A stretch of DNA of 64,000 nucleotides from Devosia sp. YR412 (GCF_900110945.1 NZ_FOFL01000003.1:310001-374000), one strand, 5' to 3'; positions 46,711-55,615 are shown, counted from the first letter of the stretch. A program made the numbers and translations. The notes: a model not told the origin generated them from the sequence alone.

Positions 46711-47430
46711 ATGTCCATCGCCACTACACCCTACCGCTTCTCCGACCAGTTCTATGCCGGCGCCCGCGCCTGCATTCCCGTGGTCATTTCGGTGGCCGCC
46801 TATGGTGTGGTCTGGGGCGTGCTGGCGCGCGGCGCGGGCCTGAGCCTGTTGGAAGTCATCCTGATGAGCGGGCTGGTGTTTGCCGGTTCGGCGCAATTCG
46901 TCGCGCTCGACCTCTGGACTGTTACACCATCCACCCTGCCGATTGGGCCGCTGATCCTCGCCGCGCTGATCGTCAACCTGCGCTATCTGCTGCTCACCGC
47001 AACCCTGCGCCCGCTGTTCCGACCCGACCAGCAGGTCAAGGGCGCGCTGCTGATGGGCATTGTCTCGGACGAGACCTGGGCCATGACGGTCGGCGAAATG
47101 GCCAAGGGACGCGGCACCGTGGCCTTCCTCCTCGGCGGTGGCGTGTTTGCCTATGCCTGCTGGATGGCCACCACGGTGATCGGCCATACGCTGGGCTCGG
47201 CTATCGATGACCCGCGCACCTACGGGCTCGACTTCGCCTTCACCGCCACTTTCCTCGCGCTGCTGCTCGGCATGTGGAAGGGCAAGGGCGATATCATTCC
47301 TTGGCTGGTGGCAGCGCTGGCCGCCATCATCTCGGCCAAACTCATTCCCGGCAGCTGGTACATATTGATCGGCGGCATTGTCGGCAGTCTGGCCGGCGCC
47401 ATTGCAGACAAGGTGCGCCATGTGGACTAG
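46711..47430 (+). CDS. azlC: AzlC-family branched-chain amino acid exporter, large subunit
   Basis: A 239-residue inner-membrane protein with about seven helices. GARACIPVVISVAAYGVVWG near the start and MSGLVFAGSAQFVALDLW are typical of AzlC/YgaZ. With AzlD it exports valine, leucine or related compounds. The ATG at 46711 has no strong ribosome site; the frame is open upstream. It overlaps azlD by 11 bases. Confidence 0.9.
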   Translation: MSIATTPYRFSDQFYAGARACIPVVISVAAYGVVWGVLARGAGLSLLEVILMSGLVFAGSAQFVALDLWTVTPSTLPIGPLILAALIVNLRYLLLTATLRPLFRPDQQVKGALLMGIVSDETWAMTVGEMAKGRGTVAFLLGGGVFAYACWMATTVIGHTLGSAIDDPRTYGLDFAFTATFLALLLGMWKGKGDIIPWLVAALAAIISAKLIPGSWYILIGGIVGSLAGAIADKVRHVD

Positions 47431-47728
47431 CCCGGAAGCCCTCATCGCCATCCTGGGCATGGCGCTGGTCACCTTTGCCGTCAAGGCCGGTGGCCTGCTG
47501 CTGGCCAATCGCCTGCCGCGCCACGGCTTTGCCGCCGCCTGGCTGAAACATATTCCCGGCGCCGTGCTGGCCTCGCTGGTCGCCCCGGCCATTGTCACCG
47601 GCAGTCCGGCCGAACTGATTGCTGCCGCGGCGACGGCTCTGGTGTTTGTCGCCACCCGCAGCCTGTTGCCGGCCATGGCGGCCGGCGTTCTGGCGGTCTA
47701 TCTCGCGCGTCTCTGGCTTGCAGCCTGA
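47420..47728 (+). CDS. azlD: AzlD-family exporter, small subunit
   Basis: A 102-residue membrane protein with three or four helices (ILGMALVTFAVKAGGLLLAN; VLASLVAPAIVTGS; the C-terminal LAVYLARLWLA), matching AzlD/YgaH. The ATG lies within the 3' end of azlC, so the two are translationally coupled. It ends 28 bp before tRNA-Leu. Confidence 0.9.
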   Translation: MWTSPEALIAILGMALVTFAVKAGGLLLANRLPRHGFAAAWLKHIPGAVLASLVAPAIVTGSPAELIAAAATALVFVATRSLLPAMAAGVLAVYLARLWLAA

Positions 47729-47756
47729 TCCGACCTGCGCTAGAGACCTCAATCGT

Positions 47757-47840
47757 GCCCCTCTGGCGGAATGGTAGACGCAGAGGACTCAAAATCCTCC
47801 GTCGCAAGACGTGCCGGTTCGAGTCCGGCGGGGGGCACCA
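47757..47840 (+). tRNA. tRNA-Leu (anticodon CAA)
   Basis: An 84-base class II tRNA. The acceptor GCCCCTC pairs with GGGGGGC (one T-G wobble), the D stem is GCG/CGC, and the anticodon stem GAGGA/TCCTC has loop CTCAAAA, giving anticodon CAA. The long variable arm is CGTC-GCAA-GACG and the T stem GCCGG/CCGGC; it ends with ACCA encoded. It reads UUG codons. Confidence 0.95.
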
Positions 47841-47854
47841 CTTTCCCCATAGTA

Positions 47855-48106
47855 CTATGCGGCTTCCTGCTGCTGCATCCTGAGCTCGATCGCCTCGATC
47901 AAGCGCCGATAGGCGACGATCAGCCGGCCGATACGGCGAGCATGACGAGGATGCTCCAGCCCCAGCTGGATCAGCCATTTGGCCTCTTCGCGCAGGATGT
48001 GCACAGCTTCGGCCCGCCGCGTTGAAATTACCGCCATCCAGTTCCAGGCGCGCAGCATGCGGGCCGATTTGCGCAGCCGCTTATCGAGGTCAAAATCTGC
48101 GGGCAA
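47855..48106 (-). CDS. Small basic hypothetical protein
   Basis: An 83-residue, strongly helical and Arg-rich protein (LDKRLRKSARMLRAWNWMAV, then RHARRIGRLIVAYRRLIEAI). The start is a TTG at 48106 with GGAG seven bases upstream. No family is recognised, and there is no signal peptide or clear membrane segment. Its base and codon use match the neighbours, so it is likely a real gene. Confidence 0.55.
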   Translation of the reverse strand: MPADFDLDKRLRKSARMLRAWNWMAVISTRRAEAVHILREEAKWLIQLGLEHPRHARRIGRLIVAYRRLIEAIELRMQQQEAA

Positions 48107-48276
48107 GACGTCGCTCCGGTACTAGAACCGGCGCTGAACGATCTCGCCTACGGGTTGTTCCGTAGAAGCCTGAGCATGGTTGGCGAAGGGTTACCCGCGC
48201 CCTTCGGCTTCGGAAAAGGTCGGAACGGACTGGGTCGTGAAACCATTGGCCGCTCACACATTCAAGGAGCACACCC

Positions 48277-49170
48277 ATGGCCGACCGTCTCACCATGCAG
48301 GATCCGCGCAAGCAATATCCGGCCCCGCCGTTTCCGCAGCAGAAGCAGGCGGCGCCCGGCGTCGCTGCGAAAATGGACCCCAAGCCAGATCATGGCGAGG
48401 AAAGCTATCAGGGCTCGGGCAAGCTGAAGGGCCGCAGGGCGCTGATTACCGGTGGCGATTCCGGCATCGGTCGCGCCGCTGCCATCGCCTATGCGCGTGA
48501 GGGCGCCGATGTCGCCATTAGCTACCTGCCCAGCGAGGAGGCCGATGCCAGGGAGGTCATCGCGCTGATCGAGGCCGAGGGCCGCAAGGCGCTGGCCCTG
48601 CCGGGCGATATCAAGGATGAAAGCTGGTGCCAGCAACTGGTCAGCAAGACGGTAGAAGCCTTTGGCGGGCTGGATATTCTCGTCATCAATGCGGCGCGCC
48701 AGCAGTTCCGTGAGGATATTTCGCAGGTCACGACGGAAGATTTCGACGCGACGCTCAAGACCAATCTTTATGCGCTACACTGGATCGCCCAGGCCGCCAC
48801 GCCGCACCTGCCGCCCGGCGCATCGGTGATCACCACAGCCTCGATCCAGGCTTATGATCCGTCGCAGATCCTGCTCGATTATGCCACAACTAAGGCCGGC
48901 ATCGTTGCCTATACCAAGGCGCTGTCCAAGCAACTGATCGAGAAAGGCGTACGTGCCAATGTCGTGGCACCCGGCCCCTTCTGGACCGTGCTGCAGCCGA
49001 GCGGCGGCCAGCCCGACGAGAAAGTCGAGAATTTCGGCAAGGACAGCGATTTCGGCCGGCCGGGACAGCCGGTGGAACTGGCGCCGGTCTATGTGCTGCT
49101 GGCGTCGCAGGAGGCAAGCTATATCAATGGCGAAGTGTTCGGCGCCACCGGCAGCGGCGGCGTGGCCTAG
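48277..49170 (+). CDS. SDR-family oxidoreductase (YghA/YhdF-like)
   Basis: A 297-residue SDR with the 45-residue N-terminal extension of the YghA/general-stress group (DPRKQYPAPPFPQQKQ). The cofactor motif is TGGDSGIGRAAA, followed by INAARQQFRED, and the active site is TTASIQAYDPSQILLDYATT with Tyr and Lys (YATTK). Such enzymes reduce aldehydes and are often stress-induced. Its ATG follows AAGGAG. It stands alone and converges on tusA. Confidence 0.92.
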   Translation: MADRLTMQDPRKQYPAPPFPQQKQAAPGVAAKMDPKPDHGEESYQGSGKLKGRRALITGGDSGIGRAAAIAYAREGADVAISYLPSEEADAREVIALIEAEGRKALALPGDIKDESWCQQLVSKTVEAFGGLDILVINAARQQFREDISQVTTEDFDATLKTNLYALHWIAQAATPHLPPGASVITTASIQAYDPSQILLDYATTKAGIVAYTKALSKQLIEKGVRANVVAPGPFWTVLQPSGGQPDEKVENFGKDSDFGRPGQPVELAPVYVLLASQEASYINGEVFGATGSGGVA

Positions 49171-49418
49171 CCGCGGGTGATGGTAAAGCGCATGACATCG
49201 CCGTCGGTCTCGATGGCATAGTCATGCCCCTGCTGCTTGCAATGCAGCGGAATATCCACCTTGGCCATCGGGTCGGTGGCCAGCACCACGAATACGGCGC
49301 CGGGCGGCAGAGCCGCCAGGCGTTTCTCCATCTTGAGCACGGGCAGCGGGCATTTCAGCCCGCGCGCGTCGATGATTTCAGGCTCAGTTGCCAAGAACCA
49401 GCACCCAGTAAATCCCAT
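49167..49418 (-). CDS. TusA-family sulfurtransferase
   Basis: An 83-residue protein of the SirA/TusA fold. The active cysteine is in the family motif DARGLKCPLPVLKMEK; TDPMAKVDIPLHCKQQGH follows. It transfers persulfide sulfur for tRNA thiolation or other sulfur pathways. The ATG at 49416-49418 lies within the 3' end of the upstream lipoprotein gene; a TTG at about 49394, just before ATEPEIID, is an equally good start. Stops overlap with the SDR gene by four bases. Confidence 0.88.
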   Translation of the reverse strand: MGFTGCWFLATEPEIIDARGLKCPLPVLKMEKRLAALPPGAVFVVLATDPMAKVDIPLHCKQQGHDYAIETDGDVMRFTITRG

Positions 49419-49881
49419 AGCTGGAGCTGGGGTTGAACATCACTGCAACGCCCGCCTTGGTTGCATTGGCGCGCAGGCCTGCCGCGTCGGCGGGGCTGTT
49501 GCGCCAGCCCGAGAAGGTCTCGGCAAAGGTGGCGTAACCGGCGCTTAGCTTCATGGTCAGCCCCTGCGGCGAGCCGGGCGGGGTGCCCGTCTGGGCATAT
49601 TGATTGGCCAAAGCCTGGGCGGTGCCGTCGAGTGCCGTATCGGAGACCAGCGCTGGCAGGCCATTGGTAGCGCGATAGGCATTGATCAGCCCGATGGCCT
49701 CGGCCCGATTGAGCGTCGCGCCTGGCTGGTCCATGCGGGCCGACAGGCCCTGCGACAGCGCGCCCGCCGTCGTGCTGCCGCCCCCGGCCATGCCGCCCAT
49801 GCTGCAGGCGGCGAGCGTTGCCGCAGCCAAAAGAGTGGCGAGCGGCAGAATGGCCGGCTTGAGGGCGCGCAAAAAGGTCAT
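49384..49881 (-). CDS. CAP/SCP-domain lipoprotein
   Basis: A 165-residue exported protein with a lipobox (TLAACS, Cys at about residue 26), so it is anchored to a membrane by lipid. The CAP domain is seen as LINAYRATNGLPALVSDTAL, AQALANQYA, the FAETFSGWRNSPAD block and YGIYWVLVLG. The histidines of the canonical CAP cavity are not evident, so it is a divergent member. It is cotranscribed with and overlaps the TusA gene. Function unknown. Confidence 0.88.
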   Translation of the reverse strand: MTFLRALKPAILPLATLLAAATLAACSMGGMAGGGSTTAGALSQGLSARMDQPGATLNRAEAIGLINAYRATNGLPALVSDTALDGTAQALANQYAQTGTPPGSPQGLTMKLSAGYATFAETFSGWRNSPADAAGLRANATKAGVAVMFNPSSSYGIYWVLVLGN

Positions 49882-50021
49882 GGTGATCCTCGGGTCAAAT
49901 GTCGAAAAACTGTGTTGGCCCGATTAGGGGCCCAGCAAGGCTAAAAGATGGTTGCGAAATGCGAGAAAGCTGCCTGCAAACGCAGGCTTGCTTCCTCGTT
50001 TGCTTGCTGCTCGACGGCAGG

Positions 50022-50098
50022 TGGTGACCCCGGCGGGATTCGAACCCACGACCCCCGGATTAGGAATCCGGTGCTCTATCCAGCTGAGCTACGGGACC
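50022..50098 (-). tRNA. tRNA-Arg (anticodon CCT)
   Basis: A 77-base tRNA on the minus strand. The acceptor GGTCCCG pairs with CGGGGTC, with two wobble pairs; the anticodon stem CCGGA/TCCGG has loop TTCCTAA, giving anticodon CCT. The T arm GTGGG-TTCGAAT-CCCGC is canonical, and ACCA is encoded. It reads AGG codons, rare in this GC-rich genome. Confidence 0.95.
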
Positions 50099-50247
50099 AC
50101 GGTTTGGGAAATACCAGTTCGGGCCTGGGGTTACAAGTTGGCGCGGGCCGCGCGGCAATATTGTGCCTGAAACGCCGCGCGCGCTTGCGAATGACATATT
50201 CTTGGGGCACACCGGACAGCGATTTTACTCCATGAAGGCTTGTGTCC

Positions 50248-51483
50248 ATGGCTGCCCATCCGGTTTCTCCCCTCGCGCCCAAATCCTATCCGGAGCTGCC
50301 GGTCATTGCCGGCATGCGCTTTGCCACGGCCGAGGCCGGGATCAAGTACAAGAACCGCACTGATGTGCTGCTGATGGCTTTCGACGAGGGCACCACGGTT
50401 GCCGGTGTGCTCACCAAGTCCAAGTGTTCCTCGGCTGCGGTGGATTGGTGCAAGGCCAATCTGGCTGGCGGCGTGGCGCGTGGGCTGGTGGTTAATTCGG
50501 GCAATGCCAATGCCTTCACCGGCGCTAAGGGCCAGAAGAGCGTTGAGCTGACGGCCGACTATGCGGCCAAGGCGCTGGGCTGCGCGACTCACGAAGTCTT
50601 CCTCGCCTCGACCGGCGTGATCGGCGAGCCGCTGCCGGCCGAAAAGTTTGCCGGCGTGCTCGAGGACGCGGCGACGCGGCTGGGCGATACGCCGTGGATC
50701 GAGCCGGCCAAGGCCATCATGACCACCGACACATTCCCCAAGCTCAATGGCGCCATTGTCGAGCTGGATGGCGTGGAAGTGAAGATCAACGGCATCGCCA
50801 AGGGTTCGGGCATGATCGCCCCCGACATGGCCACCATGCTGAGCTTTGTCGTCACCGACATGCCGATCGCCGCACCGGTGCTGCAGGCGCTGCTGAGCCA
50901 GCATGTGCAGACGAGCTTTAATGCCATCACCGTCGATAGTGACACTTCAACCTCCGATACGCTGCTGGTGTTTGCCACTGGCAAGGCTGCGGTCGATCCG
51001 ATCGTGAGCCTTGAAGATCCACGCGCCGAGATTTTCGGTGAGGCGCTCAAGGATGTGCTGTTCGATCTGGCCATCCAGGTGGTGCGCGATGGCGAAGGCG
51101 CCACCAAGCAGGTTTCGGTGCATGTCGAGGGCGCGGCCTCCGACGCATCGGCCTTCCGCATTGCCAAGGCAATCGCCGACTCGCCACTGGTCAAGACCGC
51201 CATTGCCGGCGAAGACGCCAATTGGGGTCGCGTGGTGATGGCCGTCGGCAAGGCGGGCGAGCCGGCGGACCGCGATAAATTGGCGATCCGCTTCGGCGAT
51301 CTGCTGGTTGCCAAGGATGGCGAGCGCGCCGCGGTCTACGACGAGGCCGCCACCAGCGCCTATATGAAGGGCGAAGACCTCGAGCTGACCGTCAGCCTCG
51401 GCCTCGGCGAGGGCCGTGCCACGGTCTATACCTGCGACCTGACGCATGGCTATATCACCATCAACGGCGACTATCGGAGCTAA
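50248..51483 (+). CDS. argJ: Bifunctional glutamate N-acetyltransferase/ornithine acetyltransferase
   Basis: A 411-residue arginine-synthesis enzyme that moves the acetyl group from N-acetylornithine to glutamate. It self-cleaves before the Thr in [17 protein letters not shown]. Other marks are [26 protein letters not shown] and [14 protein letters not shown]. The ATG at 50248 has GAAGG nine bases upstream; a GTG at 50242 is too close to it. It is followed by a GNAT gene one base after its stop and then mutT, forming an operon. Confidence 0.95.
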   Translation: MAAHPVSPLAPKSYPELPVIAGMRFATAEAGIKYKNRTDVLLMAFDEGTTVAGVLTKSKCSSAAVDWCKANLAGGVARGLVVNSGNANAFTGAKGQKSVELTADYAAKALGCATHEVFLASTGVIGEPLPAEKFAGVLEDAATRLGDTPWIEPAKAIMTTDTFPKLNGAIVELDGVEVKINGIAKGSGMIAPDMATMLSFVVTDMPIAAPVLQALLSQHVQTSFNAITVDSDTSTSDTLLVFATGKAAVDPIVSLEDPRAEIFGEALKDVLFDLAIQVVRDGEGATKQVSVHVEGAASDASAFRIAKAIADSPLVKTAIAGEDANWGRVVMAVGKAGEPADRDKLAIRFGDLLVAKDGERAAVYDEAATSAYMKGEDLELTVSLGLGEGRATVYTCDLTHGYITINGDYRS

Positions 51484-51484
51484 G

Positions 51485-52231
51485 ATGGCCCTGCCTACAG
51501 TCGAAGCCTTCGAGCGGGCTGGCCTTGCCGCCTGGCCCGGCACGGACGTTCATTGGGACGGCAGCTGGGTGCGTCGTGCTGCGGGCGGCTATACCAAGCG
51601 CGCCAATTCGGTGCAGTGTCTCGACCCCGAGGATGGCGAGGATGCCGACCTGCGCGTCATTTCGGCCAGCACCTGGATGGTGGTTCGCCGCATCAAGCCG
51701 GTGTTTCGCATTACGCCGCTGGCAGCACCCGAGCTGGTCGAAACGCTTGATGATGCCGGGTGGCAGAGCATCGACGAGAGCCATCTGTTTGCCATGGAGC
51801 TTGGCGCGCAGCAGGCTGATCCCGAGGCCAAACTGCTGCCGGTGCTCGATCCGGCTTTCCTTGCAGTACAGCGGCAGCTGCAGAACTATAGCGATGCGAC
51901 CATGGCCGGGATGCAGGCACTGCTCGCGGCCTTCGTCGTGCCGGCGACCGGCATTGTGGTCTATCGCGATGGCGCGCCGGTCGCGAGCGGGTTGATGGCG
52001 ATCGCCGATGGCATTGTGATCACCGGTAATGTGGTCACCGACCCGAGCCGACGCCGCCAGGGCCTTGGCGCTGCCATGATGCGCAGCGGGCTGGAGTGGG
52101 CCCGCGGCAAGGGTGCCACGGTCGCGGCGCTCAATGTCCAGGCTGATAATCCGGGTGCCCAGGCGCTCTACGAAGGCCTCGGCTACCGTCACCAGTATGA
52201 CTATAGCTACCGCATTCCGGGTGCCCAATGA
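51485..52231 (+). CDS. GNAT-family N-acetyltransferase
   Basis: A 248-residue acetyltransferase. The GNAT core is at the C-terminus: IVITGNVVTDPSRRRQGLGA (acetyl-CoA loop RRRQGLG) and NPGAQALYEGLGYRHQYDYSY. The N-terminal half (WDGSWVRRAAGGYTKRANSV) is like that of a proteobacterial subgroup often found between argJ and mutT. The substrate is not known. It overlaps mutT by four bases. Confidence 0.9.
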   Translation: MALPTVEAFERAGLAAWPGTDVHWDGSWVRRAAGGYTKRANSVQCLDPEDGEDADLRVISASTWMVVRRIKPVFRITPLAAPELVETLDDAGWQSIDESHLFAMELGAQQADPEAKLLPVLDPAFLAVQRQLQNYSDATMAGMQALLAAFVVPATGIVVYRDGAPVASGLMAIADGIVITGNVVTDPSRRRQGLGAAMMRSGLEWARGKGATVAALNVQADNPGAQALYEGLGYRHQYDYSYRIPGAQ

Positions 52232-52635
52232 GCGGACAGAAACTGCTTCTCGTCGTGGCGGTCGCGCTGGTCGATGCCGACCGCCGTGTGCTGATCGCCC
52301 AGCGGCCCGAGGGCAAGTCGATGGCCGGGCTCTGGGAGTTTCCTGGCGGCAAGGTCGAGCCGGGTGAAAGTCCCGAGGCCGCGCTAATCCGCGAGTTGGA
52401 AGAAGAACTCGGCATTTTGACGAAAACTGCCTGCCTGGCGCCAGTCTCCTTCGCCAGTCATTCTTACGAGAATTTTCATTTGTTGATGCCACTTTACGCC
52501 TGCCGGAAATGGCAGGGCACGCCGGAGCCGAAAGAGCACATTGCGCTCAAATGGGTCCGGCCGCAGAACCTGCGTGACTATCCCATGCCGCCGGCTGACG
52601 AGCCATTGATCGCTGCCTTGTGCGATCTGCTGTAA
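52228..52635 (+). CDS. mutT: 8-oxo-dGTP diphosphatase, Nudix family
   Basis: A 135-residue Nudix hydrolase that removes oxidised dGTP. The Nudix box is GGKVEPGESPEAALIRELEE followed by ELG; WEFPGGK just before it and KWVRPQNLRDYPMPPAD near the end are typical of MutT. The ATG overlaps the GNAT stop (ATGA). It is third in the argJ operon. Confidence 0.93.
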   Translation: MSGQKLLLVVAVALVDADRRVLIAQRPEGKSMAGLWEFPGGKVEPGESPEAALIRELEEELGILTKTACLAPVSFASHSYENFHLLMPLYACRKWQGTPEPKEHIALKWVRPQNLRDYPMPPADEPLIAALCDLL

Positions 52636-52650
52636 TCCGCGGGGGCGCGC

Positions 52651-52839
52651 ATGCTGGCCAAAGAGATCAAGAATTTTCTGGCCGATGAGCATGGCGCGAC
52701 GGCCGTCGAATATGGCCTCATCACGCTGCTGATCGCCGTAGCGGTCATCGCCAGCGCCACCGTGCTTGGTAATAATCTGCGCGCGCTGTTCAACAATGGC
52801 GCGGCCGAAGTGTTCGCCCGCCAGGCCGCCAAGCTCTAG
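52651..52839 (+). CDS. Flp/Fap-type IVb pilin subunit
   Basis: A 62-residue prepilin. The short leader ends at a Gly before ATAVEYGLITLLIAVAVIAS, the processed N-terminus with the conserved Glu and Tyr of Flp pilins, followed by one hydrophobic helix. It would be cut by a CpaA/TadV peptidase and assembled by Tad machinery, none of which is in this window. It lies 15 bp after mutT. Confidence 0.9.
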   Translation: MLAKEIKNFLADEHGATAVEYGLITLLIAVAVIASATVLGNNLRALFNNGAAEVFARQAAKL

Positions 52840-52848
52840 CGTCCCAGA

Positions 52849-54327
52849 CTACTGCAGCGCGACGACCTTGTATTTCTGGCCGGCGGCAATGGCATCGCCG
52901 GGATAGAGGTCGTTGATGATATAGAACAGTTCCGTGCCGCGATTGAGCCCGGCCATCTGCCGTGCCAGCGAATCGGCGGTGTCGCCGGCCTTGGCGGTGA
53001 CGACGCGAACGGCCACCTTGCGCACCTGGTTGAGATCGGACGCGTCGGCGCGGCGGAAGCTCTTCAGCGTTGCCTCGGCACCCTGGGCAAAGCGGCTGCT
53101 GTCGCTCTTGGCGGCAAAGATGAAGCGGTAGACCTGGCCGTCGAGGCGCATCACCGAGACGCGGAAGAACCACTGGTCGGTCTGGGCCAGGCCCGAGGCC
53201 ATTTCGATGCCATTGTAATTCTGCGTGGTGACGCTGTCGGTCTTGAGGCCGGCGATCCAGCCGGACTTGAGATATTCCGCCAGCGGCACATTGGCCTGCA
53301 CATCGGCGCTGTCGAAGCGCACGGCCTCGCCATCGCCGGCCACGCCGACCACTGCACTCTGCGAATTCTGCAAAGTATAGCCATTGGGCACGGTGAAGGT
53401 AAATTTGGACGCCGTATGGATGAAGCGGCGGCCAACGATCGAGCCCTGTGCCGGGCTGTCGCCAAAGGTCAGGCCGGCAATCGACGCCAGATAGTCGTCG
53501 CGGCCGATCTCGCCGGAACCGGCCTGGCCGAACATGGTCTTGGCGGTATCGAGCGCCTTCTGGATGCGGGCCGGGGTCGAGGGGTGCGACGAGAGGAAGC
53601 CCTCGCCGCCATTTTCGCCGGCCGAGAAGCTGGCAAAGCGGCTCATCACGCCAAGGAAACGCGCGGCGGCCTGGCTATCATAGCCTGCCTTACCGGCAAA
53701 CTTGATGCCCTCGCGGTCGGCTTCGAGTTCCTGGTTCTGGCTGAAGGCCGCCATGCTCTCGCGGGTGCGGTTGGCGGTGGCGTCGGTAGAGGTATCGCCA
53801 CCGAACACACCAGTGATGACGCGATCAACGATCTGCGTCGTGCGGGTGCGGTCGGTGCGCGCGCGCGCATGGCGCAGCGTCACGTGGGCGATTTCATGGG
53901 CCAAGACGGCCGCCAGTTCGCTGGTGTCGGAAGCCAGCGCCAGGATGCCGCGCGTCACATAGATATAGCCGCCGGGCAGGGCGAACGCATTGACCTCGGA
54001 ACTGTCGAGGATGGTGACCTGGAACTGGGCATTGGGCTGATTGGCGGCAGCCAGCAGCCGTCCGACGATGCGGGCCACCATGATTTCGGCCGGGCGGTCG
54101 GAATAGACGCCACCATAGGCGGCGATGATGCGCGGATGCTCGCGGCGGCCGATCACCACGTCATCGGGGTCGGTACCTTCAGGCACGACGGTTGGCGCGC
54201 GCACGTCGCCGGTCTGGCTGACGGCGATATTGCTACCGGTCAGGCTGCTGCAGGCACTCAGTGCCAGCAGCGAGACTGCCAGCGTGCCATTGCGCAATGC
54301 TTTGCCGAAATGCCCCAAACCCGTCAT
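52849..54327 (-). CDS. M48-family zinc metalloprotease, lipoprotein, LysM-like C-terminus
   Basis: A 492-residue protein with a lipobox (LALSACSS) and a BepA/LoiP-type peptidase domain: AAVLAHEIAHVTLRHARA gives HEIAH, and the third ligand Glu is in NQELEADREG. The C-terminal 60 residues (VRVVTAKAGDTADSLARQM, then GLNRG and IINDLYPGDAI) resemble a LysM-like unit. It probably degrades or refolds misassembled outer membrane proteins in the periplasm. The ATG overlaps the stop of the upstream nuclease gene (ATGA). Confidence 0.92.
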   Translation of the reverse strand: MTGLGHFGKALRNGTLAVSLLALSACSSLTGSNIAVSQTGDVRAPTVVPEGTDPDDVVIGRREHPRIIAAYGGVYSDRPAEIMVARIVGRLLAAANQPNAQFQVTILDSSEVNAFALPGGYIYVTRGILALASDTSELAAVLAHEIAHVTLRHARARTDRTRTTQIVDRVITGVFGGDTSTDATANRTRESMAAFSQNQELEADREGIKFAGKAGYDSQAAARFLGVMSRFASFSAGENGGEGFLSSHPSTPARIQKALDTAKTMFGQAGSGEIGRDDYLASIAGLTFGDSPAQGSIVGRRFIHTASKFTFTVPNGYTLQNSQSAVVGVAGDGEAVRFDSADVQANVPLAEYLKSGWIAGLKTDSVTTQNYNGIEMASGLAQTDQWFFRVSVMRLDGQVYRFIFAAKSDSSRFAQGAEATLKSFRRADASDLNQVRKVAVRVVTAKAGDTADSLARQMAGLNRGTELFYIINDLYPGDAIAAGQKYKVVALQ

Positions 54328-55163
54328 TGTAGTGCCAGAACCTCGAGCTGCTCGGGATGGGTGATTTCGATGCGTGGACCATCCCGGTCGTCCACCCATC
54401 CGCGCAAGCGCAGCAAGGCATTTTCCAGCGTCAGCGGATCTATCCCCGCTTCGGCAAACAGCCGCAAGGCCTGGGCCTCGATGACGGCGGTGAAGTCTTC
54501 TTTGTAGAACCGGCCGAAATTGAGGTAGACCCGCCCGCCGCGTTTTTCGGCAAGAACGACCCGGCCTTCGACAAGTTCGTAATGGCCGGCCCGGGCGATG
54601 AGGTCGCCGGGCGCGTCCGCCGCACGGATGCTGTAATAGGGATCGGTCCAGATTCCAAGCCCGCCGAGCCGCGCGCGGCCTTCCGCAGCAAACAATAAAT
54701 CGAGACAGGCGCGGTTATCTGGGAAGGAATAGACCCGGGCCAGCCCCTTGGCGACCATGGCCTGCTGCGCCCAGATCTCGCCCTCAGGCGTGGTGACGAA
54801 AACATGGGCCAGCACGCGGCCATAGCGGTCGATTTCCTCGCCGCCAAAACCCAGTCGCACCGGTTTATTGAGCGCTAGCTCTTCCAGCGCCGTCTTGGCT
54901 TCGGGTGCCAGCGGCCAGGTGACAAAACCCGGGCGGTCGAGCGGCAGCTTGGGCGCCTGGGTGCCGATCATTCGCACCACGCGGCCGTCGTCGAGAATGA
55001 CGGTATCGCCATCGGTCACCGAAGTGACGACGCCGCCATCTTCCATGCGCAGGTTCTCGCAGGCCAGCGCCGCGACGGACACGGCGCTCAGCGCGGCAAT
55101 GGCTGCGAGACGGACGAAACTGGCGTTGAGCAAAGCGGGCCCCGGAAAGATTTCATTCACCAT
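54324..55163 (-). CDS. Exported thermonuclease (SNase)-like protein
   Basis: A 279-residue protein with a signal peptide (LAAIAALSAVSVAALA). The staphylococcal-nuclease-type domain is seen as VTSVTDGDTVILDDGRVVRM, RYGRVLAHVFV, the QAMVAKGLARVYSFPD block and AAEGRARLGGLGIW. The usual catalytic Arg/Glu pair is not certain, so it may bind without cutting. A C-terminal part of about 110 residues has no recognised family. It is translationally coupled to the M48 protease. Confidence 0.85.
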   Translation of the reverse strand: MVNEIFPGPALLNASFVRLAAIAALSAVSVAALACENLRMEDGGVVTSVTDGDTVILDDGRVVRMIGTQAPKLPLDRPGFVTWPLAPEAKTALEELALNKPVRLGFGGEEIDRYGRVLAHVFVTTPEGEIWAQQAMVAKGLARVYSFPDNRACLDLLFAAEGRARLGGLGIWTDPYYSIRAADAPGDLIARAGHYELVEGRVVLAEKRGGRVYLNFGRFYKEDFTAVIEAQALRLFAEAGIDPLTLENALLRLRGWVDDRDGPRIEITHPEQLEVLALQ

Positions 55164-55195
55164 GCACCCGAATACGGCAAAAAATGATGAACTTC

Positions 55196-55342
55196 GAACC
55201 GGCCAACGGCAAAATCACGCCAGTGGCGTGATTTAGGTGCTTTGCCGATCTTCTGCGTAGCAGATGAAAAGCTCCAGTGGAGCTTTTCAAATCAAGAAGG
55301 CCATGAGGCCTACGGCCGAATGGCAGGAACCGGCCAAAGGCA
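55196..55342. repeat. Hairpin array bounded by direct repeats
   Basis: Four consecutive perfect stem-loops: AAATCACGCC-AGT-GGCGTGATTT (55212-55234), TCTGC-GTA-GCAGA (55252-55264), GAAAAGCTCC-AGT-GGAGCTTTTC (55266-55288) and AGGCC-ATGA-GGCCT (55298-55311). The block is bounded by GAACCGGCCAACGGCA (55196-55211) and GAACCGGCCAAAGGCA (55327-55342), identical at 15 of 16 bases. The right part resembles 41694-41724. It lies between the DUF2798 gene and the nuclease gene on the same strand. Confidence 0.7.
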
Positions 55343-55363
55343 GAACGATCGAAGCTGCTGCAA

Positions 55364-55600
55364 TTAGACGGCTACCGGCTTCTTACCCGAAATAAACGCA
55401 TCGAAGCGCTTGCCGATAAACGGTACGATCAGCATCACAATGGTGGTGGCCATGAACGGCACGAGCACCAGGCTGCGCTGCCAGATGTCCCAGCTGGGGG
55501 TGAGCGGCATCAGGATATAAAGATAGAGCGTAACGACGGGATAGACGAAGACCGTCATGACCAGCGCCATGCGGAGACGGGAAGCGAGGGAGGGTTGCAT
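55364..55600 (-). CDS. DUF2798-family small membrane protein
   Basis: A 78-residue inner-membrane protein with two helices (MALVMTVFVYPVVTLYLYIL and SLVLVPFMATTIVMLIVPFI) and a basic end. The pattern RLRMALVMTVFVYPVVT and FIGKRFDAF fits the DUF2798 family of unknown function, usually found with TetR regulators. GAGGTCAGTGA precedes the ATG. It is divergent from a TetR gene, with two operator-like repeats in the spacer. Confidence 0.82.
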   Translation of the reverse strand: MQPSLASRLRMALVMTVFVYPVVTLYLYILMPLTPSWDIWQRSLVLVPFMATTIVMLIVPFIGKRFDAFISGKKPVAV

Positions 55601-55615
55601 TCACTGACCTCAATT

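Noticed and set aside
47757..48277. tRNA-Leu used as an integration site for a genomic island
   Set aside because: No integrase follows and no repeat of the tRNA 3' end is seen downstream in the window.
55196..55342. CRISPR array
   Set aside because: There are only two copies of the bounding repeat, the interior is made of hairpins and not unique spacers, and no cas gene is present.
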